A stretch of DNA of 64,000 nt from Klebsiella huaxiensis (GCF_003261575.2 NZ_CP036175.1:2418001-2482000); one strand, 5' to 3'. Positions 8,492 through 18,152 are shown, counted from the stretch's first letter. Made by a program: numbers and translations. The notes: generated by a model from the sequence alone, not told the origin.

Positions 8492-9099
8492 TTCACAATC
8501 CAGTTATCCATTTTCAGCTTGATGCGCTGACTGCCGTTGTTGAGTTCCATATTGACCGGAAGTGAGGGTTTCGTATCAGTGGTGTAGCCGCTATAGGTGA
8601 CATGCCAGGTCTTGCCGTTTTGCGTGTAGTTCAGCTCGCGCAGGCGGTACTGATCATCAAGCGAGTAGTCGGTAGCTTCGCCAGGCAGGCCAATAATCCA
8701 CTGACGCAGGCTGTTGAGCGGAATCGGCATGCCGGTCAGGCGGCCAATCATCTCTTCTGCATCGGTCGCGGTGTAGGTCTGTCCTTTATTGTCAATCATC
8801 TGCACGCTGCCCGGCTGCGCGGTCAACGACAGTTCTGTGCTGCCGAGCGGGTTAGTCAGCAGCAGACGATAGCGGTCCTGGCCGGTCTGCTGCCAGAAGA
8901 AACGGGCATACACTTTTTGTTCATCTGAGAGGTAAGCAAAAGCGCCGCGTGTCTGGAACTGATTGAGATTGCGGACATCTTGCTGGTGCTGACGCCACTG
9001 CGGAGCGTCAGGGCTTTTACCTGGTCCTTGCGGAGCGTTAATCGTACAGGCGGTCAGAACGAGGCTGGCCAGCGGCAACAGGCGGAACAGTCGATTCAT
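8488..9099 (-). CDS. lolB: Outer-membrane lipoprotein receptor LolB
   Basis: Accepts lipoproteins from LolA and inserts them in the outer membrane. 203 residues (E. coli 207). A lipoprotein signal MNRLFRLLPLASLVLTAC has the lipobox LTAC, so Cys18 becomes the lipidated N-terminus. The mature part keeps the conserved WRQHQQDVRNLNQ, RFFWQQTGQDRYRL and the C-terminal QRIKLKMDNWIVK. It is the first gene of lolB-ispE and is divergent from hemA across 273 nt. Confidence 0.96.
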   Translation of the reverse strand: MNRLFRLLPLASLVLTACTINAPQGPGKSPDAPQWRQHQQDVRNLNQFQTRGAFAYLSDEQKVYARFFWQQTGQDRYRLLLTNPLGSTELSLTAQPGSVQMIDNKGQTYTATDAEEMIGRLTGMPIPLNSLRQWIIGLPGEATDYSLDDQYRLRELNYTQNGKTWHVTYSGYTTDTKPSLPVNMELNNGSQRIKLKMDNWIVK

Positions 9100-9372
9100 A
9101 ATGATGACAAATCCTTGATGTCTACAGTGAAATACGGCGAATGGGATAAAGTCGCGGCCGATTTGTGTAGCGGGTTACAATAATAACCTTTAATGCTAGC
9201 GTCGCCGGGCGGTAGCGTCTACGTTCAAGTTGTCTGAAATCAAAAAATTACCGTTAATGGCTATTACTGATTAGCTATTACTCCAAAAGGGGAGGCTCTC
9301 TTTTATTGATTACGCGCATCCTGTATGATGCCCCCAGACTAACCTTAGCAACGCTGGTACTACTCCCTCACA

Positions 9373-10629
9373 ATGACCCTTTTAGCTCTTGGCATTAATC
9401 ACAAAACAGCCCCGGTAGCGCTGCGAGAACGCGTAACGTTTTCGCCGGATACGCTCGACCAGGCGCTGGAGAGCTTGCTGGCTCAGCCAATGGTGCAGGG
9501 CGGGGTGGTGTTGTCGACCTGCAACCGTACGGAACTTTACCTTAGCGTTGAGGAGCAGGATAACCTCCAGGAAGTCCTGATCCGCTGGCTGTGTGACTAT
9601 CACGGCCTGAATGAAGACGAACTGCGTAAAAGCCTCTATTGGCACCAGGATAACGATGCGGTCAGCCATTTGATGCGCGTTGCCAGCGGGCTGGACTCGC
9701 TGGTGCTTGGCGAACCGCAGATCCTCGGTCAGGTGAAAAAAGCCTTTGCCGATTCCAGCCGCGGGCATCTGAACGTCAGTGAACTGGAGCGCATGTTCCA
9801 GAAGTCGTTCTCGGTGGCCAAACGCGTGCGGACCGAAACCGATATTGGTGCCAGCGCGGTCTCCGTCGCGTTTGCTGCCTGTACTCTGGCGCGTCAAATC
9901 TTTGAATCACTTTCAAGCGTCACGGTGCTGCTGGTCGGCGCCGGGGAAACCATCGAACTGGTGGCCCGCCATTTGCGTGAGCACAAGGTGCGCAAGATGG
10001 TGATTGCCAACCGTACCCGCGAGCGTGCTCAGGCGCTGGCCGATGAAGTCGGCGCAGAGGTCATCTCCCTGAGTGATATCGACGAACGTTTGAAAGAAGC
10101 CGACATTATTATTAGCTCTACCGCCAGCCCGCTGCCCATTATCGGCAAAGGGATGGTGGAGCGCGCGCTGAAGGCGCGCCGCAATCAGCCGATGCTGCTG
10201 GTAGATATCGCGGTACCGCGTGATGTTGAACCCGAAGTTGGCAAGCTGGCGAACGCCTATCTCTATAGTGTGGACGATCTACAAAACATCATTCAGCATA
10301 ATCTGGCGCAGCGAAAAGCCGCGGCGGTGCAGGCTGAAACCATTGTCGAGCAGGAAACCAGCGAGTTTATGGCCTGGCTGCGTGCCCAGAGCGCCAGCGA
10401 GACTATCCGCGAATATCGTTCTCAGGCTGAGCTGGTCCGCGACGAGCTGACGGCGAAGGCGCTTGCTGCGCTGAGCCAGGGTGGCGATGCGCAGGAAATC
10501 ATGCAGGACCTGGCGCGTAAGTTGACTAACCGCCTGATCCACTCGCCAACCAAATCTCTTCAGCAGGCTGCCCGTGACGGGGATGATGAACGCCTGCATA
10601 TTCTGCGCAACAGCCTCGGGCTGGAATAG
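9373..10629 (+). CDS. hemA: Glutamyl-tRNA reductase
   Basis: First committed step of C5 heme synthesis: NADPH reduces Glu-tRNA to glutamate-1-semialdehyde. 418 residues as in E. coli. The catalytic Cys is in STCNRTELY (near 49-57), the NADPH fold begins at VLLVGAGETIELVARHL (near 187), and the C-terminal dimer helix follows. The N-terminus TLLALGINHKTAPV carries the regulated region that in Salmonella makes HemA unstable when heme is plentiful. The start lacks a clear ribosome site. TATGAT near 9324 is a possible -10 of its promoter. Confidence 0.97.
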   Translation: MTLLALGINHKTAPVALRERVTFSPDTLDQALESLLAQPMVQGGVVLSTCNRTELYLSVEEQDNLQEVLIRWLCDYHGLNEDELRKSLYWHQDNDAVSHLMRVASGLDSLVLGEPQILGQVKKAFADSSRGHLNVSELERMFQKSFSVAKRVRTETDIGASAVSVAFAACTLARQIFESLSSVTVLLVGAGETIELVARHLREHKVRKMVIANRTRERAQALADEVGAEVISLSDIDERLKEADIIISSTASPLPIIGKGMVERALKARRNQPMLLVDIAVPRDVEPEVGKLANAYLYSVDDLQNIIQHNLAQRKAAAVQAETIVEQETSEFMAWLRAQSASETIREYRSQAELVRDELTAKALAALSQGGDAQEIMQDLARKLTNRLIHSPTKSLQQAARDGDDERLHILRNSLGLE

Positions 10630-10671
10630 CGCACCTTTCTCTCTTTTTTAGAACAGGGTGATTTCACGCCT

Positions 10672-11754
10672 ATGAAGCCTTCTATTGTTGCCAAACTGGA
10701 AGCTCTTTACGAGCGCCACGAGGAAGTTCAGGCGCTGCTCGGCGACGCTGCGACTATCGCCGATCAAGATAAATTTCGCGCATTATCGCGAGAGTACGCA
10801 CAGCTGAGCGACGTGGCTCGTTGCTATACCGACTGGCGTCAGTTGCAGGATGATATTGAAACTGCGCAGATGATGCTCGACGACCCGGAAATGCGCGAAA
10901 TGGCGCAGGAAGAGCTGCGTGAAGCGAAAGAAAAAGGCGAGCAGATGGAACAGCAGCTGCAGGTTCTGCTGCTGCCAAAAGATCCGGATGACGAACGTAA
11001 CGCTTTTGTCGAAGTGCGCGCCGGTACCGGCGGTGATGAAGCTGCGTTGTTTGCCGGCGATCTGTTCCGTATGTACACTCGTTATGCCGAAGCCCGCCGC
11101 TGGCGTGTGGAAATCATGAGCGCTAACGAAGGCGAACATGGTGGTTTTAAAGAAGTGATTGCTAAGATCAGCGGCGATGGCGTCTATGGTCGCCTGAAGT
11201 TCGAATCTGGCGGCCATCGCGTTCAACGCGTACCGGCAACCGAGTCTCAGGGCCGTATCCATACTTCTGCCTGTACCGTGGCGGTGATGCCGGAGCTGCC
11301 GGAAGCCGAAATGCCGGAAATTAACGCGGGCGATCTGCGTATTGATACCTTCCGCTCTTCCGGGGCGGGTGGTCAGCACGTTAACACCACCGATTCGGCT
11401 ATCCGTATTACCCACTTGCCGACTGGTATCGTCGTTGAGTGCCAGGACGAACGTTCCCAGCACAAAAACAAAGCCAAAGCGCTGTCGGTGCTGGGCGCGC
11501 GTATTCGCGCTGCGGAAGTGGCTAAACGCCAGCAGGCGGAAGCCTCCGAGCGCCGTAACCTGTTGGGAAGCGGCGATCGCAGCGATCGTAACCGCACCTA
11601 TAACTATCCGCAGGGGCGCGTTACCGATCACCGCATTAACCTGACGCTTTACCGTCTGGATGAGGCGATGGAAGGTAAGCTGGATATGTTGATTGAGCCG
11701 ATCGTCCAGGAATATCAGGCCGATCAGCTGGCAGCGCTTTCCGAGCAGGAATGA
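10672..11754 (+). CDS. prfA: Peptide chain release factor 1
   Basis: Ends translation at UAA and UAG. 360 residues, the full family length. The stop-codon reading tripeptide PAT is in RVPATESQGRIH (near 186), and the hydrolysis motif GGQ is in SSGAGGQHVNTTDSA (near 233). It lies 42 bases after hemA. Its stop overlaps the start of prmC, whose product methylates the GGQ glutamine, as in E. coli. Confidence 0.98.
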   Translation: MKPSIVAKLEALYERHEEVQALLGDAATIADQDKFRALSREYAQLSDVARCYTDWRQLQDDIETAQMMLDDPEMREMAQEELREAKEKGEQMEQQLQVLLLPKDPDDERNAFVEVRAGTGGDEAALFAGDLFRMYTRYAEARRWRVEIMSANEGEHGGFKEVIAKISGDGVYGRLKFESGGHRVQRVPATESQGRIHTSACTVAVMPELPEAEMPEINAGDLRIDTFRSSGAGGQHVNTTDSAIRITHLPTGIVVECQDERSQHKNKAKALSVLGARIRAAEVAKRQQAEASERRNLLGSGDRSDRNRTYNYPQGRVTDHRINLTLYRLDEAMEGKLDMLIEPIVQEYQADQLAALSEQE

Positions 11755-12605
11755 TGACTTTTCAGCAGTGGTTGACCCAGGCCATAACCCGCCTGAGTCA
11801 AAGCGAAAGCCCGCGCCGGGATGCCGAAATCTTGCTCGGTCACGTGACCGGCAAAGCGCGGACTTTTATTCTCGCGTTTGACGAAACGACGTTGACAGAG
11901 CAACAGTCATCCGAGCTGGAAACGCTGCTCAGCCGTCGCACGCAGGGTGAGCCGGTGGCTCACCTGGTCGGTCAGCGCGAGTTCTGGTCGCTGCCGTTGT
12001 TTGTCTCCCCGGCGACGCTTATTCCGCGCCCGGACACCGAATGTCTGGTTGAGCAGGCTCTGGAGCGATTGCCTGGGGCACCGTGCCGGATCCTCGATCT
12101 CGGTACCGGCACCGGCGCTATCGCACTGGCGTTAGCCAGCGAACGCCCGGACTGCCTGCTGACAGCCGTCGACTTTATGCCTGATGCGGTTGCGCTGGCC
12201 GAGCGCAACGTCGCTCATCTCGCTATCGATAACGTCACCGTGCGGCAAAGCAACTGGTTCAGCGCGCTCGCCGGGCAGCAATTCGACATGATAGTCAGTA
12301 ATCCCCCCTATATCGACGAAACCGACCCGCATCTTGAACAGGGCGATGTGCGCTTTGAGCCAAAAACGGCGCTGGTTGCTGCCGACAGTGGGCTTGCCGA
12401 TTTGGCGCATATTATTCGTGAAGGCCGTCATTTCCTCGTCCCCGGCGGCGTTATGTTGCTGGAACATGGCTGGACGCAGGGTAAAGCGATGCGCGAGTTA
12501 TTTCGCGAGGCCGGGTACCACAATGTTTCCACCTGCCGCGATTACGGAGATAACGAACGTCTAACGTTGGGGCTGATACCGGGAGGGACGCATGAATCTG
12601 TTTAG
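11754..12605 (+). CDS. prmC: Release-factor glutamine methyltransferase
   Basis: Methylates the Gln of the GGQ motif in RF1 and RF2 with S-adenosylmethionine. It has a Rossmann methyltransferase fold with SAM motif DLGTGTGAIALALA and the substrate motif NPPY (IVSNPPYIDETDP). Two tandem ATGs are possible, 11751 and 11754. The second is chosen because it aligns with the E. coli N-terminus (MTFQQWL) and leaves the ribosome site at a better distance. The C-terminus is a few residues longer than in E. coli and overlaps sirB2 by 14 bases. Confidence 0.96.
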   Translation: MTFQQWLTQAITRLSQSESPRRDAEILLGHVTGKARTFILAFDETTLTEQQSSELETLLSRRTQGEPVAHLVGQREFWSLPLFVSPATLIPRPDTECLVEQALERLPGAPCRILDLGTGTGAIALALASERPDCLLTAVDFMPDAVALAERNVAHLAIDNVTVRQSNWFSALAGQQFDMIVSNPPYIDETDPHLEQGDVRFEPKTALVAADSGLADLAHIIREGRHFLVPGGVMLLEHGWTQGKAMRELFREAGYHNVSTCRDYGDNERLTLGLIPGGTHESV

Positions 12606-12984
12606 CGCGGTGCTGTATCTGCATATTGCCTGCGTGGTGGTCTCAGTCAGTCTGTTCGTTTTACGTTACTGGTGGAGCTGGAGCGGTAACCGCCTGCTCG
12701 ATCAGCGCTGGGTGCGCATTGTGCCGCACTGTAGCGATACGCTGCTGTTTCTCAGCGGCGCCGGGTTAATGGCAATAACGCACTATCTGCCGTTCACCGA
12801 GGACGGTACATGGCTGACTGAAAAGCTGTTTGGCGTTATCATTTATATCGCATTGGGATTTATCGCGCTGGGCCGTCGTCGCCCGCGCAGTCAGCAGAGC
12901 CGGTTTGTTGCCTTTCTGCTGGCCCTGGTGGTGTTGTTTATCATTATTCAACTCGCCATCACAAGAATACCGTTACTGGGGTAA
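12592..12984 (+). CDS. sirB2: SirB2-family inner-membrane protein
   Basis: 130 residues with four hydrophobic segments, matching E. coli YchQ. Typical motif LHIACVVVSVSLFVLRYWW is near the N-terminus. The biochemical role is not known; the Salmonella name comes from an effect on invasion-gene regulation. The start has GGGAGGG ahead of it inside the prmC end, so the two are coupled. sirB1 follows after three bases. Confidence 0.9.
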   Translation: MNLFSAVLYLHIACVVVSVSLFVLRYWWSWSGNRLLDQRWVRIVPHCSDTLLFLSGAGLMAITHYLPFTEDGTWLTEKLFGVIIYIALGFIALGRRRPRSQQSRFVAFLLALVVLFIIIQLAITRIPLLG

Positions 12985-12987
12985 GGC

Positions 12988-13800
12988 ATGAGGTCGTTAG
13001 CTGATTTCGAATTTAATAAAGCGCCGTTATGTGACGGCATGGTCCTCATTTCTGAATTAATCCGCGACGATTTTCCGACGCACTATGTGCAGGATGAACT
13101 GGAGCGGTTGCTAGGTCTGGCGCAGGAGGAGATTGCTTCTTCCTGGGATCAGGAACGCCAGATCGAGCGTTTGCTGGAACTTTTTTACAAGGACTGGGGA
13201 TTCAGCGCATCCCATGGCGTCTACCGCCTGTCCGATGCCCTGTGGATTGATAAGGTTCTGAACAACCGACAGGGCAGCGCGGTGTCGTTAGGTGCTGTCC
13301 TGTTGTGGATTGCTCAGCGTCTGTCTCTGCCGGTTGTACCGGTGATTTTCCCAACGCAGATGCTGCTTCGCGCCGATCCCGAAGAGAGTGAAGAGATGTG
13401 GCTTATCAACCCGTTCAATGGCGAAACCCTGAACGAGCACACTCTGGAGGTCTGGCTGAAGGGCAATATTAGTCCGCTTGCCGAATTGTTTAATGAGGAT
13501 CTTGATGAGGCTGATAACGCAGAAGTGATCCACAAACTGCTTGATACTCTGAAATCAGCCCTGATGGAAGAGCGGCAGATGGAACTGGCGTTAGGCACCA
13601 GCGAGGCGCTCTTGCAGTTCAATCCAGAAGACCCGTATGAAATTCGCGATCGTGGACTGATTTACGCCCAGCTTGAGTGCGATCATGTGGCATTGCAGGA
13701 TCTCAACTACTTCGTGGAGCAGTGCCCGGAAGACCCGATCAGCGAAATGATCCGTGCGCAGATCAACACCATTTCGCATAAACAAATTACATTGCATTAG
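12988..13800 (+). CDS. sirB1: SirB1 family protein, transglutaminase-like with TPR repeats
   Basis: 270 residues, corresponding to E. coli YchA (269). The N-terminal part belongs to the transglutaminase-like/SirB1 fold (NNRQGSAVSLGAVLLWIAQRL, INPFNGE). The C-terminal part has a tetratricopeptide-like pair (ALGTSEALLQFNPEDPYEIRDRGLIYAQLE). Molecular function is unproven. It sits in the fixed hemA-prfA-prmC-sirB2-sirB1-kdsA cluster, with kdsA 39 bases downstream. Confidence 0.92.
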   Translation: MRSLADFEFNKAPLCDGMVLISELIRDDFPTHYVQDELERLLGLAQEEIASSWDQERQIERLLELFYKDWGFSASHGVYRLSDALWIDKVLNNRQGSAVSLGAVLLWIAQRLSLPVVPVIFPTQMLLRADPEESEEMWLINPFNGETLNEHTLEVWLKGNISPLAELFNEDLDEADNAEVIHKLLDTLKSALMEERQMELALGTSEALLQFNPEDPYEIRDRGLIYAQLECDHVALQDLNYFVEQCPEDPISEMIRAQINTISHKQITLH

Positions 13801-13839
13801 TCTGAAACCATTCCGGTTACACCCTGATAAGGCGAACTT

Positions 13840-14694
13840 ATGAAACAAAAAGTGGTTAGCATTGGTGATATCGACGTAGCAAACGACCTGCCATTCGTTC
13901 TGTTTGGTGGGATGAACGTGCTGGAATCCCGCGATCTCGCGATGCGCATCTGCGAGCACTACGTGACCGTCACGCAGAAGCTGGGTATCCCATACGTATT
14001 CAAAGCCTCTTTTGATAAAGCTAACCGTTCTTCCATCCACTCCTATCGTGGGCCGGGTCTGGAAGAAGGGATGAAGATTTTCCAGGAGCTGAAACAGACT
14101 TTTGGTGTGAAAATCATCACCGATGTCCACGAAGCCAGCCAGGCGCAGCCGGTTGCTGATGTGGTTGACGTTATCCAGTTGCCAGCGTTCCTGGCGCGCC
14201 AGACTGACCTGGTCGAAGCGATGGCGAAAACCGGTGCGGTCATTAACGTTAAGAAACCGCAGTTCGTGAGCCCGGGCCAGATGGGTAACATCGTCGATAA
14301 ATTTATCGAAGGCGGTAACGACCAGATTATTCTGTGCGATCGCGGTGCTAACTTCGGCTACGACAACCTGGTTGTCGATATGCTGGGCTTTGGGGTGATG
14401 AAAAAATCATCCAACAACTCACCGGTTATCTTTGATGTGACCCACGCGCTACAGTGTCGTGACCCGTTTGGCGCGGCCTCAGGCGGTCGTCGTGCACAGG
14501 TTGCTGAACTGGCGCGTGCAGGTATGGCGGTGGGTATCGCCGGTCTGTTCATCGAAGCACACCCGGATCCTGAACACGCGAAATGCGACGGTCCGTCCGC
14601 GCTGCCGCTGGATAAACTGGAACCGTTCCTCAAGCAAATGAAAGCCATCGACGATCTGGTCAAAGGCTTTGATGAGCTGGATACCAGCAAGTAA
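13840..14694 (+). CDS. kdsA: KDO-8-phosphate synthase
   Basis: Condenses phosphoenolpyruvate with arabinose-5-phosphate to make KDO-8-P for the lipopolysaccharide inner core. 284 residues, the E. coli length. Conserved blocks: FGGMNVLESRDL, the PEP/substrate region FKASFDKANRSS near 58, KKPQFVSPGQMGN near 138, and DVTHALQCRDP near 200. It is the last gene of the cluster, followed by a strong terminator. Confidence 0.97.
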   Translation: MKQKVVSIGDIDVANDLPFVLFGGMNVLESRDLAMRICEHYVTVTQKLGIPYVFKASFDKANRSSIHSYRGPGLEEGMKIFQELKQTFGVKIITDVHEASQAQPVADVVDVIQLPAFLARQTDLVEAMAKTGAVINVKKPQFVSPGQMGNIVDKFIEGGNDQIILCDRGANFGYDNLVVDMLGFGVMKKSSNNSPVIFDVTHALQCRDPFGAASGGRRAQVAELARAGMAVGIAGLFIEAHPDPEHAKCDGPSALPLDKLEPFLKQMKAIDDLVKGFDELDTSK

Positions 14695-14713
14695 TTGCCG
14701 CCCCTGATATGAC

Positions 14714-14749
14714 AAAAGCCTGCCCGTTGCAAAACCGGCAGGCTTTTTT
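14714..14749 (+). terminator. Terminator after kdsA
   Basis: Stem AAAAGCCTGCC/GGCAGGCTTTT followed by a T run, 20 bases after the kdsA stop. The A run on the other side could also end chaA transcripts coming from the right. Confidence 0.88.
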
Positions 14750-14784
14750 AATGATCCCGGCAAGCTTACGCTGCCGGGGAAAAG

Positions 14785-15885
14785 TCAGGCAAAAATAGTC
14801 ATCAGGTAGGCGGCAAATAGCGCCAGGTGCGCCGCGCCGTTGAGTACATTGGTGCGCCCGGTAGAGAAGGAAATATGGCATAGCACCAACGAGGCGACCA
14901 TCACCACCATCTCCGGCGCGCCAAGGCCAAAGAGTAGTTCGTTGCCGGTGAGGATAGCGATTAGCGTTACCACCGGTACCGTCAGGGAAATCGTTGCCAG
15001 CACCGAACCGAAGAACAGGTTCATCGCCCGCTGAACCTGGTTGTTCAGTACCGCTTTTAGCGCACCGAGGCCTTCCGGGGAGAGGATCAGCAGGGCGACC
15101 AGGAAGCCGGTAAAGGCCACCGGCGCGTTCATGCTGGTCAGCAAAGTCTCCAGTGGATTGGCGTTCATCTTGGTGACGGCGATAACCGCAACCAGGTGGA
15201 CCAGCAGCCAGGCGGTATGCCACTTGCTGCTATGCGCTGACGGTTTGCCATGATGCGGGTCGTCGTCGTCGCTGTCATCTTCGTGCTCGTAAATAAACAG
15301 GCTCTGGTGGGTTTTGGTCTGAATCAGCAGAAATACACCATACATTCCAGCAGATATCAGCGCCACCAGCAAAGCCTGTCCGGTGGTGAAGTTGGCCCCC
15401 GGTAGCGCCATCGGGAAAACCAGCACGATAATCGCCAGTGGGAACAGGGCGATTAAGTACTGTTTAATGCCGAACAGATTCATATATTGGGTGGCAAATT
15501 TACGCCCACCAAGAAGTAGTGAAAAGCCCACCAGACCGCCGGTGACGATCATAATGATCGAATAAAGCGTGTCGCGCATCAGCGTTGGCGCGGCGTCGCC
15601 GGTGGCCATTAATGCAGAAATCAGGCTAACTTCAAGAATAACCACCGAGAGGCTCAAAATTAACGAGCCATAGGGTTCGCCGAGGCGATGCGCCAGAACG
15701 TCGGCGTGGCGTACTACGCTAAATGCGCTGCTCAGGATCCCGACCAACGCCAGAATATTTATTGCAATGACCACTGGCAGTGACTGGCTGCTTCCCAAAA
15801 AAAACAGCACCGCCAGCGCCAGAACCGGAAAGGCGAGGGTGGTCTCCTTGTGGCGGGTTTTTACCGCCTCATGTGCTTCGGTCAT
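14785..15885 (-). CDS. chaA: Sodium/calcium-potassium : proton antiporter ChaA
   Basis: 366 residues, the E. coli length, with about eleven membrane helices. It has the two homologous cation-exchanger repeats with acidic signatures GEPYGSLILSLSVVILEVSLISAL (first repeat) and LSPEGLGALKAVLNNQ (second). A charged cytoplasmic loop rich in Asp and His (EHEDDSDDDDPHHGKPSAHS) separates them and is a plausible metal-sensing segment. It exports Na+, Ca2+ and K+ at alkaline pH. The toxin-antitoxin repeats (ldr) that lie between kdsA and chaA in E. coli K-12 are absent: the gap here is 90 bases. Confidence 0.96.
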   Translation of the reverse strand: MTEAHEAVKTRHKETTLAFPVLALAVLFFLGSSQSLPVVIAINILALVGILSSAFSVVRHADVLAHRLGEPYGSLILSLSVVILEVSLISALMATGDAAPTLMRDTLYSIIMIVTGGLVGFSLLLGGRKFATQYMNLFGIKQYLIALFPLAIIVLVFPMALPGANFTTGQALLVALISAGMYGVFLLIQTKTHQSLFIYEHEDDSDDDDPHHGKPSAHSSKWHTAWLLVHLVAVIAVTKMNANPLETLLTSMNAPVAFTGFLVALLILSPEGLGALKAVLNNQVQRAMNLFFGSVLATISLTVPVVTLIAILTGNELLFGLGAPEMVVMVASLVLCHISFSTGRTNVLNGAAHLALFAAYLMTIFA

Positions 15886-16150
15886 GAACCATCTCCAAGT
15901 GTGCAGGTGTTATAATTATAGATACCGTAAGTTAATAAAATAACAGACATTGATGAAAGTAATTTGTTTTTTTACTTAAATTTACCACTCTTGCCTTATA
16001 AAACTGATAGATTGCCATAAACTGCGGTTACTGTTGTTTTGTATTTATTATTCAGATGATTACTAAAATATCTTTCTCATTTATCTATCGCCTTGCCAAC
16101 CAGAAAATCACCTTCCAGACTTAATATTCATACGCAATCTGGAGGTCATC

Positions 16151-16381
16151 ATGCCTTATCGCAGCAAAAGTGAATTACCCGAGAGCGTTCAGCACGTCCT
16201 GCCCGCACATGCCCAGGAGATCTATAAAGAAGCGTTTAACAGCGCGTGGGATCAGTACAAACACAAAGAAGACCGACGAGATGACGCCAGCCGTGAAGAA
16301 ACGGCGCATAAGGTCGCCTGGGCGGCGGTAAAAAATGATTATGAAAAAGGCGATGACGATAAGTGGCATAAGAAGAAATAA
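16151..16381 (+). CDS. chaB: ChaB, putative regulator of ChaA
   Basis: 76 residues as in E. coli, acidic-basic and without membrane segments: PYRSKSELPESVQHVLPAHAQEIY then AFNSAWDQYKHKEDRRDDASREETAHKVAW. The proposed role as a regulator of the antiporter comes only from gene order and E. coli work. GGAGG precedes the ATG by six bases. It is divergent from chaA across an AT-rich 265 nt stretch. Confidence 0.94.
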   Translation: MPYRSKSELPESVQHVLPAHAQEIYKEAFNSAWDQYKHKEDRRDDASREETAHKVAWAAVKNDYEKGDDDKWHKKK

Positions 16382-16531
16382 TCGCTTTTACTGCGACATC
16401 TGCTGCCTGAGCCCTTGCCCAGCGGGCGTTCATTGCTTATTGTCAAATAAAGCTGGATAATAATTCGGCAATATTTCATGGATGGCATCAGATAATCGCC
16501 GGGAAGCGGGCAGTGGTGGAGGTAGTAGAAA

Positions 16532-17212
16532 GTGTTAACTCGTGATTTCTTACTGAATGCGGATTGTAAAACAGCGTTTGGCGCTATTGAGGAATCGCTT
16601 CTCTGGTCGGCAGAGCAACGGGCAGCCTCTTTGGCGGCGACCCTGGCCTGCCGTCCGGACGATGGCTCGGTATGGATCTTTGGCTATGGTTCCCTGATGT
16701 GGAACCCGGCGCTTGAATACCGTGAATCCTGTACCGGCACGCTGCCGGGCTGGCATCGCGCGTTTTGCCTGCGACTCACCGCCGGGCGCGGTAGCGCAAA
16801 CCAGCCGGGCCGCATGCTGGCGCTGAAAGAGGGCGGGCGCACCACTGGCGTGGCCTACCGCCTGCCCGATGAAACCCTGGATGAAGAGCTGACGCTTCTA
16901 TGGAAGCGGGAGATGATCACCGGCTGCTATCTGCCGACCTGGTGCAAGCTGGAGCTGGATGACGGCCGCACGGTCAACGCATTAGTCTTTATTATGGACC
17001 CGCGCCACCCGCTCTATGAAGCGGACACCAGCGCCCAGGTCATTGCGCCGCTGATAGCACGCGCCAGCGGGCCGCTTGGCACCAATGCCCAGTATCTGTT
17101 CTCCCTTGAGCAGGAGCTGTGCAAGCTCGGCATGCACGATGACTGCCTTGATGACCTGGTCAGCAAGGTGCGTAATCTGCTTGGGGATAATAGCCAGCCT
17201 GGGCTGGCTTAA
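16532..17212 (+). CDS. chaC: Glutathione-specific gamma-glutamylcyclotransferase
   Basis: Breaks glutathione to 5-oxoproline and Cys-Gly. 226 residues (E. coli 231) starting at GTG, nine bases after GGAGG. The substrate-binding loop YGSLMWNP (near 50) and the catalytic-Glu region LLWKREMITGCYLPTW (near 122-137) are present, together with the ChaC C-terminal block GTNAQYLFSLEQEL. It lies 150 bases after chaB. Confidence 0.94.
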   Translation: MLTRDFLLNADCKTAFGAIEESLLWSAEQRAASLAATLACRPDDGSVWIFGYGSLMWNPALEYRESCTGTLPGWHRAFCLRLTAGRGSANQPGRMLALKEGGRTTGVAYRLPDETLDEELTLLWKREMITGCYLPTWCKLELDDGRTVNALVFIMDPRHPLYEADTSAQVIAPLIARASGPLGTNAQYLFSLEQELCKLGMHDDCLDDLVSKVRNLLGDNSQPGLA

Positions 17213-17220
17213 GAATGAAG

Positions 17221-17244
17221 CGCCCGGGGGAAAACCGGGCGTTT
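17221..17244 (+). terminator. Hairpin after chaC
   Basis: Stem CGCCCGG/CCGGGCG with a GGGAAAA-type loop and a short TTT tail, eight bases past the chaC stop. Confidence 0.6.
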
Positions 17245-17248
17245 GCTA

Positions 17249-17491
17249 TCAGGCGGGAACGTAGCTGATTGAGTGCTCCAGCGACTGGCTGTGGCTATCG
17301 ATGAGAACGTTCCAGGTACCATTGTAAGGTACGGTCAGATACGCGCTATCTCTGTCCTGCACACTCAGAATATCCGCATGACTATCGCCAGGAACTTTGG
17401 CGCTCATCAGGTGAATGTGGCAGCGTTCGGAACAACGCACCACCAACGTATCACCACCAAACAACGTTAAACTTGCTTTTACCATTGCCAT
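17249..17491 (-). CDS. Small DUF1883-like protein
   Basis: 80 residues, no signal peptide or membrane segment. The pattern GGDTLVVRCSERCHIHLMSAK in the first half and LTVPYNGTWNVLIDSHSQ in the second resembles the DUF1883 family of small beta-rich proteins (GD-VVV-C, LM, VP--G-W-V-ID). Function is unknown. Start is uncertain between codons 1 and 3 (MAMVK). E. coli has no gene at this place, so it is a Klebsiella-type addition. It is convergent with chaC at a distance of 36 bases. Confidence 0.65.
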   Translation of the reverse strand: MAMVKASLTLFGGDTLVVRCSERCHIHLMSAKVPGDSHADILSVQDRDSAYLTVPYNGTWNVLIDSHSQSLEHSISYVPA

Positions 17492-17730
17492 TTAATCTCA
17501 ACCCCGTTTCTGTCTACAGCGTCCTGCCTGCCCATTTCCACGCGTGATATGGTTCACACTTTGGTCTATGCATAACACCAAAGGGGAGGGATGCAGATGC
17601 TGATTTTGATCAACAAAAGGAGTAAAGATTAAACAAAAATGACGTTGTTCCTGAAAGCATTCAGCTGGCATTGTTTTTCCATCAATAAACGCCGCCAGCC
17701 TGATATTTAATCCCGTTTAAAAGAGATTAT

Positions 17731-18084
17731 TCAGAAGGTCAGGACTTTATCCGCCGCCAGCGTCCACTGCGCCAGTTCAACAAGCGTACCAATCTCCACG
17801 CCGTCAATCAGCGGTAACGTGCTGATTCCTCGGCCATCGGCGCAGGTCTTACACAGCTTCACCGGCACGTTTTGCGCGGTGAGGATCTCCAGCATCTGCT
17901 GAATGTTGTAGCCTTCTGTCGGTTTCTGGCCGCGCAGACCGGCAGTGACCGCATCGGACATTAAAAACAGCTTGAGTTCGAGGTCAGATTGCTGCTCGCG
18001 CAGAGCGATAGCCAGACGCAGGCTATTGAAAAGAGATTCACTGCCGTAGGCGGCACCGTTAGCGATAATCACAACACGTTGCAT
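17731..18084 (-). CDS. ychN: DsrE-family protein YchN
   Basis: 117 residues as in E. coli YchN, whose structure is a homohexamer of the DsrE sulfur-relay fold. Conserved VIIANGAAYGSESLFNSLRLA at the start and the two-cysteine block VKLCKTCADGRG near 76-87, proposed as the sulfur-transfer site. GAAGGAG stands five bases before the ATG. It is divergent from nasR by 68 bases. In E. coli its neighbour is ychO, so the whole nas block is inserted between ychN and ychO here. Confidence 0.95.
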   Translation of the reverse strand: MQRVVIIANGAAYGSESLFNSLRLAIALREQQSDLELKLFLMSDAVTAGLRGQKPTEGYNIQQMLEILTAQNVPVKLCKTCADGRGISTLPLIDGVEIGTLVELAQWTLAADKVLTF

Positions 18085-18152
18085 AAGGACTCCTTCTATA
18101 AGGCACGGTTATTGCTTGGTTGAAGTATAAAGCGTTAACCCGGGAGAGGGGT